Below are positions 29,667 through 41,313 of a stretch of 64,000 nucleotides of DNA, piece after piece. Below the pieces are notes generated by a model. The model was not told the origin of the DNA. It worked only from the letters and a program-made list of their open reading frames with translations, and made no database searches. The translations under genes were made by a program, and so were the position numbers. Positions within the stretch are counted from its first letter, which is position 1. Every line of letters starts with the position of its first letter. Origin of the DNA: Plasmodiophora brassicae (taxonomy: Eukaryota; Endomyxa; Phytomyxea; Plasmodiophorida; Plasmodiophoridae); contig JASFAU010000015.1 of NCBI GenBank assembly GCA_039704465.1, positions 186,001-250,000 on the forward strand. Reading direction: 5' to 3'.

Positions 29667-32078
29667 ATGCTGGCACGAGTGGCGCAGGCTACCCGTACTG
29701 CCTCGCCAGATGCCGGAGACGGTGCCGAACGTCCTCAACAGCCCGGCTCCGATGCGCCTGGGGCAGCAGAACATCCTGCAACTGCACAAGATGCGATGAC
29801 AACGTCGGTTCGAACCAATGCGCTGGATCGGTCGGCTGCCTCGGAGGCGTCATTGTCCAAGGTTGACCGGTTCAAGGCCCTGGCACTAGCTGAAGGCAAG
29901 AAGAAGGTCGAGGAGAAACGCGTTGCGCAAATCCTATCTTCTGACGCCATCGTGAACACCTTCGCCGAGGCGTTGCGTTCTGCTGTCGAGGATCGGCATC
30001 GAGAGGTCGACGCATCCGTACCGTTGGCCGTCTGTCTCTGACGTTGCATGCTACAGGTCGTCGTGCCTTGGTACGTCCTGATGCCCGACCACCCCGTGAA
30101 GCGGTGTTGGGAGGTCTGCCTAATCGGTCTACTCGCCTACACAATCAGCGTTCTGCCGATCCGCGTCGCATTCCATCCGGACACGTCCGATTCGACGATG
30201 GACACTGTCATTGACTTCGTGTTCTTCTTCGACCTTGTTTTGACCTTCGTCACCGCCTACGAGGACGCCGATGGTGAACTGGTCGTTTCGCCGAAACAGA
30301 TCGCCTTGAGCTATGTCAAGGGGTGGTTCCTTGTCGATTTGGTAGCATCGTTCCCGTATTCGCTGGTATTGCCCCATAACGGCGTGTTCTCGACCGTCGG
30401 TGCCATAGGCCGGGGGCTGAAGATTCCCAGGATCACCCTGCGCTTGCTTCGCATGGTTAAAATGTTACGCGCGCGCCGTTTCCAGAAACTCTTTTACGAC
30501 CTCGAGTACAACCCGCACGTGCATCAGGGTATCATACGCGCCGCCAAGCTCCTTCTCGTGATGCTGGTCGTCGGGCACTTCGCCGCGTGCCTTTGGATAC
30601 GGATCGGGCTCGACGCAGACCCGGACCAGTCCTGGTTCGATCGTTCCTTCCACACGGGGATCTCAGACCAACCACAAACCTACCAGTACCTGGTCGCCCT
30701 GTGTAAGGTTGCTTCGGATGAAGAAATGCTGCATTCTGATAACCATATCGCAGACTGGGCCTGGCAGACGTTGTGTACGGTTGGGTATGGAGATGTCACA
30801 GGGGATTCCACAGAGGAATTGCTGACGTCCATCGTGGTCATTACTCTGGGCGCCACAGTTTTCTCGTACATCACTGCAACGATCAGGTCAGCCTCTTTCC
30901 CGTAACCATACATTACATCTCCGTTTGACGGTATCGTTCCAGCTCTATATTGCAGGCGGCTGACAAGAGCAGCGCCACGTACAGGGAGCGCATGCACCTG
31001 GTGAGCCAATTCCTGGCACACAAGCGTCTACCTCCGAGTCTTCAGACTCGTGTCGTTCGCGAGCTAGGAGCATTCTACAGGCGCGAGCATAAGGCGCCGG
31101 CCGACTACGGCGTGCTGTTGGCTGATATGACGCCCGAACTTCGGCACGACATAATCGGGAACTTGTACCAAGAGGTTTCGTCTTCCACCTTCCGAACTTC
31201 TGCAGCCCTGAACTCATTGTCGTTTCCAGTTGCTGAAGAAGTCGGAGTTCTTCAAGTTGGTGAGCAATCCGAGTCTCGAGACGGATGTGCTATCAACGGG
31301 AGAAACCATTCGTGTTCGTCCAGGGCAGTACATTGCAACATATGGGTTCCCTTGCGATTTCTGGTATGTTGCATTTGGGGGACGGGATGGCATTGCACCT
31401 TATCGATGGATCCAGGTACCTTGTTGTGAAGGGCCACGTCGCCGCCGTATCGTCCGGCAATTCGAGCATCGTGTATCAAAAGTTCCCAATGGGGGCGAGT
31501 GTCGGCGAGGTCGGTATGTTCCTGACCAATACCTGGGTCTACAGCCTGCGCAGCCTGGGCGAATCCACACTGCTCAAGGTCCCGCTTCAGACAATGTTCA
31601 GGTGGCCGTCGATTTGCGCACGTTGTAAATAGCGAAGCGGCGTCTGATGCTGTTTGTTGCTGCCTCAGGATCTTCGGGACGTACGAAGGCGTCACGAACA
31701 AAATGTTGGAGAAGGCGGAGCGCGACCTATCCAACTTGATTCGTGTGAAGCGGACCCGTCAAGATGGGATTCAGGCCGCCGTCCGGTCGCCAGCTGCGGT
31801 ACGTCTGTATCCATTGCCGGGGCAGGCTACATGCCCTAAGTCGCACGTAGGCTCTGCACGAACCTAGCCCGGCGACACCACGTCAGAGCGGCAAGTGGAA
31901 CCTCGGCGCCGGCTCTCACAGTCGGGAATCAAGCCGCGACGCTTCGATATCAGGGGTCGGTGTCGCCACGATCGGCGAACGCTTGGAGGCCATGGAGAGC
32001 GCTGTACGCGTCGCCCTACAGCAGATAAACCGTCTGAAGGCCGGCTCGCTCCAGCGTGCATCCTTACCTGCTACCTAG
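29667..32078 (+). CDS. Cyclic-nucleotide-gated K+ channel (tandem copy 1)
   Basis: After a disordered N-terminus ('KVDRFKALALAEGKKK'), an intron at 30006-30056 leads into six membrane segments. S4 carries spaced basic residues (RITLRLLRMVKMLRARR). The pore reads TVGYGD, assembled across an intron, so it is predicted to be K+-selective. The C-linker ('MHLVSQFLAHKRLP', 'LLADMTPELRHDII') and a cNMP-binding domain follow ('ETIRVRPGQYIATYGFPCD', 'GASVGEVGMFL'). The C-terminus is a short coiled coil (ERLEAMESAVRVALQQIN). Later exons beyond about 31100 were recognised but not every junction was fixed. The closest families are EAG/HCN-type and plant or ciliate CNG channels. A near copy follows in the same orientation. 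Confidence 0.85.
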
Positions 32079-32219
32079 ATATCATAAACAAACGTCGCCC
32101 ATCGAGGTAGACCTTGCGTCTTCCTCTGCAATTGCTGGTAGGCGATGGGATCTATGGTACGCTTTGCTCGATCGATACTGTTGCTGACTGGGGGGGCGCA
32201 CACGTTCCGTAATACGACG

Positions 32220-34596
32220 ATGTCGGGCACGTCAATCACGCCTGGCAGTTCGTCGGCCGGCCGTGACGAGCGACAACGCATCGTTGACCAGACCGGTCAA
32301 CGGTCGGAGCCGCTGGATCCCGCGAAAGCGTCGTCGTCCTCGAACCTCGGACGGTTCAAGGCTCTGGCATTGGCGGAAGGCAAGAAGCGGATCGAGCAGC
32401 AACGCTCCGACGAATTGCTGTCGTCCGATGCCATCATCGGCACCTTCGCCGAAGCACTGCGATCCGCGGTCGAAGATCGGCACCGAGAGGTCGACGTTGC
32501 CCACCTCGGCAGCATACTGGTTCTGACATGTCGTGCCGACAGGTCGTCGCGCCTTGGTACATTCTAATGCCGGACCACCCGGTGAAACGGGCCTGGGACT
32601 TGTGCCTGGTCGGCCTGCTCCTGAACACGGTCATCGTGTTGCCCATTCGGGTGGCGTTCCACCCGGACGACCCGGAATCGACGCTGGACATCGTTATTGA
32701 CTTTCTCTACCTCGCCGACCTTCTCCTGACCTTCTTCACCGCTTATGAAGGCGCCGACGGCGACCTCATCGTATCCCTGAAGCGGATCGCGACGAGGTAC
32801 CTGACAGGATGGTTCCTGATCGACCTGCTGGCGTCGTTGCCGTATTCGCTTATACTGCCCCCGAACGGCGCCTTCTCGGCGATCGGCGCCATTAGCCAGG
32901 GGCTCAAGTTTCCCAGGCTGACCCTGCGCGTTCTTCGCATGGCGAAAACGCTACGAGCGCGTCGCGCCCAGAGGGTATTCTACGACCTCGAGTACAACCC
33001 GCTCGTACATCAGGGCGTCGTACGCGGGCTCAAGCTCTTCATCATGCTGCTGGGCGCTGCACACCTATCCGCCTGCATCTGGTACCGGGTCGGCTACGAA
33101 GCGGACCCAGACCAGTCGTGGCTGGACCGGTCGTTCAACGGCGAGATCCTGTCGCAACCGCAGGCGTATCAGTACCTGGTCTCCTTGTGTAAGGTTGCGC
33201 TTACGTCGTCCGCCGCGCCTGCGCTGACCATGGTCTCGCAGACTGGGCGTGGCAGACGCTGTGCACGCTCGGCTATGGGGATGTGTCTGGGCATTCCACT
33301 GGCGAGTTAGTGGTCGCCGTGGTTGCGTTCACGACGGGCGCCATCATCATATCGTACGTCACTGCGACGGTCAGGTTGGTTGCACGAGGTGTCCCCAGTG
33401 CCACGTTTGTATCTAAAAGGGTTCGGCCGCAGTTCCATATTGGAGACGGCTGACAAGCACAGCGCCGCATACCGGGAGCGGATGCACCTGGTCAGCCAGT
33501 TCCTGAGCCACAAATCCTTGCCGAGGAGTCTCCAGACTCGCGTCGTTCGCGAGCTGGGCTTGCTGTACAAGCGCGACCATCGAGAACCCGTTGACCAAAG
33601 CCTCGTCTTGGCCGATATGACGCCCGATCTGCGACGTGAAGTCATCGAGCACTTATACGCGGAGGTTGGTCCATCCATATCTATCGTTTGGCTCCCCTGT
33701 ATTCATTCGCGTATGTTCAGCTGATCGCAAAGTCGGAATTCTTCAAATTGGTGGGTAACCCGAACCTCGAAACGGATGTGCTGTCAGTGGGCGAAACCGT
33801 TCGTGTTCGCCCAGGCCAGTACATTGCCACGTACGGGTACCCGTGTGATGCCTGGTACGTCTTGGTTTCGGCTGGGCGAGGCCCGCAACCGCTGACGTTT
33901 GCATGCAGGTACCTGGTCGTGAAGGGCCAGGTCGCGGCCGTGTCGTCCGGCAATTCGAGCATTGTGTACCAGAAGTTCCTGACGGGGGCCAGCGTCGGCG
34001 AGATTGGCATGTTCCTGACCAACGCCTGGGTCTATAGCCTTCGCAGCCTGGGCGAATCCACACTGCTCAAGGTCCCCATCGAGACGATGTTGAGGTTGTA
34101 TGGCGCGCATCGTGTCGCCAGGTGGGGGGCAGCATCTCATACGCTGCGTTGCAGGATCATCGGGACGTATGAAGGCATCACGAACACCCTCCTGGAGAAG
34201 GCGGAAGCCGACCTGTCCAACCTGGTTCATGTGAAACGGTCGCACCAGGGCCAGGATCAGTCCTTCGTTCGGATGCCAGCTAGGGTGCGTGGGCGTACCC
34301 GCACCTCACAGGGCGCCGTCAGTGCTAACCCCGCACCGTAGCCTTCGCGCGACCCTGCCCAACGACGCAGCGAGAAATGGGACCTTGGTCGAAGCGGACG
34401 AGACAGTCGTGAGTCGTGTCGTGATGACGCGTCAGCGTCCAGCACGCGCAGTGGAACGACGTCCATCGAGCGCCTGGACGCCTTGGAGGCCGCTGTGCGC
34501 GCCGCCTTACAGCAGGTCGCACGTCTTCGGGCGACGTCGTGCCGTCAGACTCCCCCAACAGGCCCAGCTGCTACCGACACGCGATTAGCGATGTGA
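32220..34596 (+). CDS. Cyclic-nucleotide-gated K+ channel (tandem copy 2)
   Basis: The exon order matches the upstream channel. It has the N-terminal 'LGRFKALALAEGKKRIEQQ', S4 (LTLRVLRMAKTLRARR), the selectivity filter LGYGD and a C-linker ('MHLVSQFLSHKSLP'). The cNMP-binding domain includes 'ETVRVRPGQYIATYGYPCD' and 'GASVGEIGMFL', and the protein ends in a coiled coil (IERLDALEAAVRAALQQV). Similarity to copy 1 is high in the membrane and ligand-binding regions and low in the termini, typical of an established tandem duplication. Channels may assemble as homo- or heterotetramers. The start codon at 32220 is the first in frame, about 140 bp after the stop of copy 1. Confidence 0.85.
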
Positions 34597-34686
34597 TTAG
34601 AATACATACGTTCCATAAGCGACTGGTTGCAAACACTATAAACAGCTGGCGGAGGCGAGGTGGCGTTGGTGACGGTCGGCGTCGTC

Positions 34687-35925
34687 ATGTTGCCTCGAGC
34701 GGTATCGCGAGCGGCCGCTGGTCCGTGCCTGTTCAGCACGTCAGCGATGGGCGGGGCACCCGTGCCGGCGCGTGGTCCGCTGGCGTTCCCAACATGTGAC
34801 GACTGCACCTGGACAGGCGAGGCCGCGATCGGATCGACGACCTTGTCCACGTATGCGATGGTTCGTCCTGGCGGTGCTCGTCAGGATTACGCTGACGTCG
34901 TTTTCGACGTAGCCGGGCTTGTCGAAGACGGCGAGCGCCGTGCCGCGTTGACGTCGTCGGACCAGTTTCCAGCCAGCTTCGCATCGGACGATTCCTACTG
35001 GAACGAGGTCGCGTCGAGAGTTCGTGACCGGTTTGGGAATGTGGCGTGGTTCGCGGTCTACGACGGGCACGGGACCGGGAAGATCGCTCAACTCGCAGCG
35101 CATTACCTGCCTTACGTTCTGGCGAAGTCCATCGCCGAGCAGGACGACAATGCCTTTCCCGTGATCATGAAGGGTGTGCCCCGTGAGGTGCACCAGATCA
35201 TCAAGCGGCAGGCTCTGGAAGGCATAGGGATCGATGTTCGCGACGCAGGAGGGACGACTGCTACAATGGCGGTTGTTGCCGACGGTCAAGTCCATATCGG
35301 GACGGTTGGCGACAGCGTGGGAATGATTCACAAGGAAGATGACGAGTTGGTGGACGCGTTGCCGCAAAGCATGGATCTGCTGCCCAAGAGCGTCGAGGCG
35401 GAGTTCAGCAAGGCGAACATGCTGTATGCCGACCTGGCAGGGCGGTCGTATCGTCGTGTGGAATCTGAAGGGCACCACAACAGCCGGGTCGGCATCACTG
35501 GTCTGAGGATGTACGGGTCCATTGGCGATTACCACTGCGACATGGATGTTGTCAACGCGATGGTGAGACACCACAGAGGCAAATTCGACCCGAACGATGA
35601 CGACATCCGGCTGCTGTCCTCGTTGACAAACGATCATCGTGCGATCTGGCAGATTTACGTGCCTCGCAACGAACCGTTCCGCTCGATGACCTCGGATCCG
35701 TTCCGTCGGGAGCCGGATAAGGTCGAATCTACACCTATAGACGGGAGCGTCAGCATGCTACTCGCGACAGATCGGGTCCTGTGGCTCTCTTTTAAAGATG
35801 TTGAACAAGCAGAAACTCGGCAACGGAAAATCGATGAACTGCGACGCCTCTGTAGCGGAGCCAGTGACAGCGACGCCGCCGTCGTGTACGTCGAGTTCAA
35901 CCCAGCACAGGAACCTGAAATCTAA
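34687..35925 (+). CDS. PP2C-type protein phosphatase, possible mitochondrial presequence (copy 1)
   Basis: A single exon of about 412 residues. The ATG at 34687 gives an N-terminus (MLPRAVSRAAAGPCLFSTSA) resembling a mitochondrial targeting peptide. PP2C motifs are visible: WFAVYDGHG (metal-binding Asp), GGTTATMAVV, VGDS, and GSIGDYH, which corresponds to the SR-x-GD motif. The late Asp motif reads LLATDRV where TDG is usual. This Gly-to-Arg change next to a metal-binding Asp may alter activity. The paralogue at 47541-48827 keeps TDG. The phosphatase presumably dephosphorylates Ser/Thr residues; its substrate is unknown. Confidence 0.82.
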   Translation: MLPRAVSRAAAGPCLFSTSAMGGAPVPARGPLAFPTCDDCTWTGEAAIGSTTLSTYAMVRPGGARQDYADVVFDVAGLVEDGERRAALTSSDQFPASFASDDSYWNEVASRVRDRFGNVAWFAVYDGHGTGKIAQLAAHYLPYVLAKSIAEQDDNAFPVIMKGVPREVHQIIKRQALEGIGIDVRDAGGTTATMAVVADGQVHIGTVGDSVGMIHKEDDELVDALPQSMDLLPKSVEAEFSKANMLYADLAGRSYRRVESEGHHNSRVGITGLRMYGSIGDYHCDMDVVNAMVRHHRGKFDPNDDDIRLLSSLTNDHRAIWQIYVPRNEPFRSMTSDPFRREPDKVESTPIDGSVSMLLATDRVLWLSFKDVEQAETRQRKIDELRRLCSGASDSDAAVVYVEFNPAQEPEI

Positions 35926-36154
35926 CAATATACAACCAGGTGCGGCAGACTGGGCCCATCGGTACTGAACACTTTTTGTGCAACGCTTCCCCCTATTCCG
36001 AGTCCCGTTTAGGTCCCGGCTCTTGCCCGCCTGTACGGTATGATGTAGGTCCCCGGTCCCGCTGACATACGGTTGCCACACTGCGAAAGGTAACGATGTT
36101 AAAGTGGGTGTACCTGCCACGGAGTCCGTGGCGGACTCCGAAAGTATTGTCACA

Positions 36155-36861
36155 ATGGGGAAGGCCAGGCGCACGAGGAAATTTGCTCAGGTGAAGCGTC
36201 TGCTGAACCCGAAGGACTCCCGGTTGAAGGCCAATGCTGACAAAGGGGCAAACGATAAGTCGAAGGCGGAAAAGGCTGTGCGACGCGTTCAACAGATATC
36301 GCCTGCGCTGTTCTTTAAGTACAACACCGCCCTCGGTATCCGGAGCGTACGTTCCCACCTGAGTGTGCGTCTGACCTGTTATTGTTGCTAGGCCCACCGT
36401 ATCACATCCTCATCGATACAAACTTCATCAACGCGTCGATTCAGAACCGCCTTGAAATCGTACGAGGAATGATGGATTGCCTTCTGGCGAAGTGCACGCC
36501 GTGCATAACGGATTGCGTCATGGGGGAACTGGAAAAACTCGGCCCGAAGTACCGACTCGCGCTCAGGTACGCTGAGGAGGCACTGCCTACTACTTGTTCT
36601 TATATTCCCTTCGTTTTCAGGATAGCGAAGGACCCGCGATTCAAGAGGCTACCCTGCCAACACAAAGGCACGTACGCTGACGACTGCCTCGTGGCACGTG
36701 CCGAGCAACACAAATGTTATATAGTCGCGACATGCGACAAGGACCTGAAGCGTCGTCTTCGGAAGGTTCCAGGCGTGCCCATCATGTTCATTCGGGCGCA
36801 CAAGTACGCCATCGAGCGGCTGCCCGATGTCCCCGACGCACCATACGTTGCATCGTCATAA
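36155..36861 (+). CDS. FCF1: PIN-domain rRNA-processing nuclease FCF1/UTP24
   Basis: Three exons are joined across introns at 36336-36391 and 36567-36620 and give 198 residues, the usual length of the family. The N-terminus ([15 protein letters not shown]) and the PIN domain are diagnostic. Acidic active-site residues lie in [16 protein letters not shown], 'GTYADDCLV' and '[13 protein letters not shown]'. FCF1 cleaves pre-rRNA at early sites in the nucleolus within the small-subunit processome. The gene converges with the GPI-type protein gene, whose end lies 17 bp away. Confidence 0.95.
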
Positions 36862-36877
36862 ACAAGTGTAATGTGGT

Positions 36878-37300
36878 TTACAAAGATAATGCTGCAAGCA
36901 GAACGCCAATTGCGACACCTAGCGGTGCGGGTGCCCGTGCGCTGTTAGGACGCTGTTGGTGACGCGATGTGGCATTCGCTGCCAGGAGGGCCACGAAGTC
37001 AACAGCTTCCGTCGACCGGAAGATATGGAAGTGATACTGTTCCTTGATGAAATTTCGGTACTTTTGGCTCGGATCGCATCGCGCCACCCAGCCTGGACGC
37101 CTCGCGATATCGTGGAACGACATCGGCATCTCGAACCCAATAAGCTTCTTGAACTTCCGATCGCGGTTCAATTCCACAAAGTCATTGTTCAGCTGCCGTA
37201 AATCGGAGAGACATTCTGTGGACAGCTGGAATGGTGGGGAAGGCGCTGCGAGCGCGAAAGCGGCACCGCAGGAGGTGAGCACGATTACATAGAGCTGCAT
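36878..37300 (-). CDS. Small secreted protein with probable GPI anchor
   Basis: The 140-residue product has a signal peptide (MQLYVIVLTSCGAAFALAAP), a middle domain with two Cys, and a C-terminal hydrophobic tail (LGVAIGVLLAALSL) preceded by a small-residue region (SARAPAP) suited to GPI attachment. The middle contains 'FEMPMSFHDIARRPGW', which matches no family known to me. It is likely a surface protein. Confidence 0.72.
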   Translation of the reverse strand: MQLYVIVLTSCGAAFALAAPSPPFQLSTECLSDLRQLNNDFVELNRDRKFKKLIGFEMPMSFHDIARRPGWVARCDPSQKYRNFIKEQYHFHIFRSTEAVDFVALLAANATSRHQQRPNSARAPAPLGVAIGVLLAALSL

Positions 37301-37451
37301 GTCAGTTGTGAGCTCTCGACGTTGACTCCCGAACCTGTGTGCCCGTTCTAGGCGGGATTAATCACTTGACGATTAATCTTCAGATAACCAGGATCGGGTG
37401 TGTATTGGTGGACAGGTAGGCCCTTTGCTGAACGCTGTCATCAACGCCGGT

Positions 37452-39859
37452 CTATTTCTTGGCCGTCAGGGCGGCGGCCATGATGCCGGCGACGAACGTC
37501 AACATCATCTTCTGCTTGACCTCGACAATGTCTTCGGGCAGAAGGAAGATGATCGATCCGAGCTTACGCGCCACTGAAATGGCGTAGCGCGCGTTCAGCA
37601 ACTGGTCTTCTTTGGTCTGAGCCGGCGTCACGAGCTATCCCTCAAGTCAAAACGACTCCATACTTTCCGTGAACAAGCTCAGGATTACCTCCCAGTTGAT
37701 GATACGGTTCTCAATAGCGTACAGCAGGTCAAAGAAGAATTCTGAGGTCTTCAGTGCTGAGTCCTTGAAGGTCGCCATTCGCGTCGACCGACCAGCCTTC
37801 TCAACCTACAGTTTCCATAAAGCTTAAAAGCATGAATACTGACGAAAGTCGAAGGTCAACCTTCTCGTTCGCCCACTGGATGATCTTTTCATCCGACATC
37901 ACAACGCCACCACCCAATGTTGTCAAGAACTTGATAATGTGATGACGCATGAGTTGCCTAGCATTTCGACCGTTAAAGGTACGCAATAGGTACAACGGGG
38001 GGTAGGCACCGGACCAGGTGAACGCTAGGACAAGCTTCTTGTTGCCATCGACGATATCAGTGCCGCCGATACCAACCAAGCTGAACTTGAGTTGTTTGCC
38101 GAGCACGATAACATAGTTCGCGTTCGAGATGCGCTTGAACTTGTTCGTCGGCTTCTTTTCCACCTTGTTCCAGTCAACGGTACCGGGCTCGATGTGGTCA
38201 ATGACTGAGGGCGCACAGAATCGTGAGTCAAACGAGGGGGATGGTACGCTTCACGCTGCGACCTTTGAGAAGGACAAGACCGTCTTTGCAGTCTTCGTAG
38301 AGACCGTTGACATATACTTCGTGCAATCCGAGGGTGTTGATCCACATGCGGTACGCTGCGTCCACATGTCATTTAGGACGTTCCAGAGCTTCGCAAGCGC
38401 GGCCAAACCTCTCTCTTCCCGGCTGTCGCCGAAGTCGTCGTCCATCATGCCAGCGAGTTCCATCGCCTCTTCCTCGGTCAACGGGTCCAACCCTGGGCAG
38501 GTGTTGAAAATCGACGCAGTGAACGCAAGGTTCAACCGCATGTTGGCCTTGACAATGTCACGAGGCTGTTGTACGAGCCTTCAATACACACGATGGCAAA
38601 CCCGACAATAACACCACATACCTGAATGAAAGTGCTGACATTGAGCAGTCCGGCGTTGCGCAACACCTTCTCAGCACGCTTGGTCAAGTCCTTCTCGTTC
38701 AGCGCCGACTTGTCACACTTCTGAGGAGCGATCTGGTTGAGCAGAATCGTGTACGCCTCGGAGTCCTTGACGTCCATGCCGAAATTGGTGATGGTTTTCG
38801 GGTGGCCTGCACGCTTCAGATGGTAGTTGAACCAACGAAGTAGCAGTTGGTCCGGAGGCAACTTGAGAAGGTCGGCAAGCTCCTCGCCCTCAGCCAACAG
38901 GCGAACCAGCTCTGGGTGGTTCTTCAGGTTGATCGTGTTCAGAAGTTGCAACTTGACTGGCGTTTCAAGAGATTAGAGGATGCCAACAAATCGATGTGTG
39001 GCCCATACCGAGCTGCCATACGAGACCAAGAACCAGGTGAGGGTGCTCGGAGCCTTGGACGAGCTCGCTGGAACCCAAGTTGATCGTCTGTATACCGATC
39101 GCCTTGGCGGACGCAATCACAAGGTTCAAGTTCTCGTTGATCTGCCGATTTTCGTCAGAACATCCGTCGTGAGTTAGACGGTGTGGGATCCGACCTGGAA
39201 CAAAGACAAAGGCTTGCCGCCCTTCTGCTTGTTCAGCGCGCGCTCGTCAATCGTATCCGGAACGGCCTTGTTGATGACCTTAGACAGAAGGACACCATCG
39301 CTGACCTTCTTCGCCAGCTCCAGCCCGGTCGGGTCGATCGGAAGCAGGTACCTGGGAAACGCAATGTGACACCGCTGCAGGCACTAAGACCCATAGCTGC
39401 CACTGACTTCAGATCGGCATCGTCACCGAGAAGGGTGTTGATGTGGATCGAAAAGGCGGTCATCTCCTCCTGCGAGAACGAGTGTACACCGCCTGCCTTG
39501 CCCTTGATCTGAATCAGCTCTTTCTGTTTCTCGTAGACCTTGGCGAAGCCGGCGGCGTTGTTCGTTGTTCCCGTGCGAATCGACGAGATCACCGCCAGGA
39601 ACTCGTTGAATTCAATCGACCCCGATCGATCAGAGTCGACCTATGAGGCGATGTTGAACGGTACAGCGGTGGCGACGGGCAAACAGTGTACCTCAGCAAT
39701 GAGGGCCTTGAGCTGCGCCGCGTCCTTGAACTCATTCAGGTTCCGCAGAATATCCTCCAGTTCACGAACGTCAATGGTCCCATCGCCGTTCAGGTCGAAC
39801 GACGAGAACTCGTCCTGGAAGTGCTCGAGCTCGGCGGGCGTAAACGTCACGGCAGCCAT
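37452..39859 (-). CDS. FIM: Plastin/fimbrin actin-bundling protein
   Basis: The minus-strand gene starts at 39859 with two EF-hands ('[18 protein letters not shown]' and '[18 protein letters not shown]'). Calponin-homology domains follow, recognisable by '[18 protein letters not shown]', 'FPGT...RSTRPG' remnants around exon joins, '[15 protein letters not shown]', '[19 protein letters not shown]' and, near the end, '[19 protein letters not shown]'. It ends in ALTAKK before the stop at 37452. At least five introns are present. Fimbrins cross-link actin filaments into bundles through two tandem actin-binding domains, with calcium control through the EF-hands. Confidence 0.9.
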
Positions 39860-40233
39860 GGTCGTTGGTGCAGCGAACCTCAATCAATGTGCTCGCCAGG
39901 CCGCACGCTCCACCCAGGTCGTGATGATTCCAGCAGGCACGCGCCCCCTGACACACACCCCACACACCCCACACACCCACTTGCCAAATGACTCATCCCA
40001 CATATTCCCGAACGGACGCCATCGATTTTTTCACCCGTCCGTCAGACAGCCCCCGTCAAGCCTAGGCTCCCGAAATAGGTTCCTCAGTGTCACTCCCAGA
40101 CGTGCACGGACATTCACATCTGTGCACAGGACAACACTGCACGATAACGTTCCGCATCGACCAGCGTGAGAGTACGAACTAGCTTCGACGAATGTGGCCA
40201 ACGAGAGGTGCGCGCCCCGGGACCAAGAATACG
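39860..40233. other. Intergenic region with CA-rich microsatellite, upstream of plastin
   Basis: This stretch lies between the start of the plastin gene and a plus-strand gene and probably serves as a shared promoter. A short tandem run of 'cacaccc' units lies at about 39952-39980. No exon was seen. Confidence 0.4.
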
Positions 40234-41168
40234 ATGACGACTGGAGACACGGTTGGAGTCGAGGTACTGATCGTCCGCTTCCATAAACGCCAGACGATCC
40301 GATATGGTGGTAGGTGAGCGCGATGGAACGATGCAGCGATTTGAGTCAAGTAGTTGTCCAGATCGACAGAGGGCCCGTAAAGTGCGACGTCCCCGACCTG
40401 AACAATTATCTGAAGCGGACCGTGGCCTGGCACCCGGTACAAGACGGTGACAATTACGCAGTGATGGCCGAAAGGGCATCAATGTTGTCGTCGTCAGGCG
40501 CCCAACGGATCGTGAGTGCGCTAACGAAATGACTGAATGCACTGACGAGCGTTCGTTTATTACAGTTTTGGGGACTATGACGAAATGGTGAAGTCTCTCG
40601 ACGCATTGTCGGCTAGCTGACGTGCATTCACATCACGAGCTGCGTGCCGACCTGTGTCTCAAGGACGATGATGTGGCTTCCGTGCCCCCCGGGTTTCGAC
40701 GTCTACACTACTCAGTTGGTCTGCTCAGCAATTTCAGACATTGTCCGAATTATGTGCATGACCCCATGCATTCGCCTCGCTCGTTTGAAACGAAGCAGCT
40801 TCTCAGAGCGCCTTAAGCTTTTATCGCGGCTACTCAAGAATCTCTGGCTGCGCGACGCGTTGCTGAAGAGATCGAGAAGCTCGAGCTGCACGTCGACGAG
40901 GAAGATTGCGGGAATGTCTTCGGTAATAGAGTATGGTAAGAAATAGGAGGCATCCTATATGTCCATTGGGGAGTTTGACGTCCCGGCGCGTCGTCAACTT
41001 TTGCCGTTGATCGAACGCGGCCCGATTACGCCGCCACGTTGAACACTATTCGCGAGATTGCGCTGGCAGCCCATAGGATGTTCCGGCCAAACGGTCCACC
41101 CCGTCCTAGGCCGAGCGACTCGCTATTCGCGCCAGAACAGCGAGCCTCTGAGACGGGCAGCGTTTAGA
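40234..41168 (+). CDS. Unresolved multi-exon gene, function unknown
   Basis: Exon 1 (MTTGDTVGVEVLIVRFHKRQ) joins in phase to an exon at 40351 encoding 'VQIDRGPVKCDVPDLNNYLK'. Likely later exons carry 'GDYDEMVKSLDAL' (near 40570), a coiled coil 'AARRVAEEIEKLELHVDEED' (near 40850) and a final piece 'LNTIREIALAAHRMF' ending at TAG near 41168. The second and third pieces do not join in phase with the visible splice sites, so a sequencing indel, an unusual site or two separate genes are possible. No family was recognised. Confidence 0.35.
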
Positions 41169-41251
41169 TTAGCGATAGCGAGCCCCGTTGGGGCATCTTT
41201 TGTGCCGGGCAGGTCGCTATAATAGCGATAGCGAGTCCCGTTGGAGATGCT
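41168..41251 (+). repeat. Two direct copies of a 28-bp motif in a promoter region
   Basis: The motif 'tagcgatagcgagccccg' (continuing 'ttgg' then g or a, and 'gatgc'/'gcatc') occurs at about 41168 and, with a few changes, at about 41225. The spacing is about 57 bp. Both copies lie within 150 bp of the start codon of the downstream membrane-protein gene and could be paired regulatory sites. No known factor site was recognised. Confidence 0.5.
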
Positions 41252-41313
41252 CTAATAATCCGCCAAAATATAGTACCCGTGTTTGATCGCATGGGCATTA
41301 CTCTTGGCTCACA

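Noticed and set aside
34741..35637. 298-residue minus-strand ORF opposite PP2C copy 1
   Set aside because: The plus strand carries all PP2C motifs; the antisense frame has none.
39952..39980. Telomere-like or CRISPR-like short repeat (cacaccc units)
   Set aside because: Only a few units without spacers; a simple microsatellite in an intergenic region of eukaryotic DNA.
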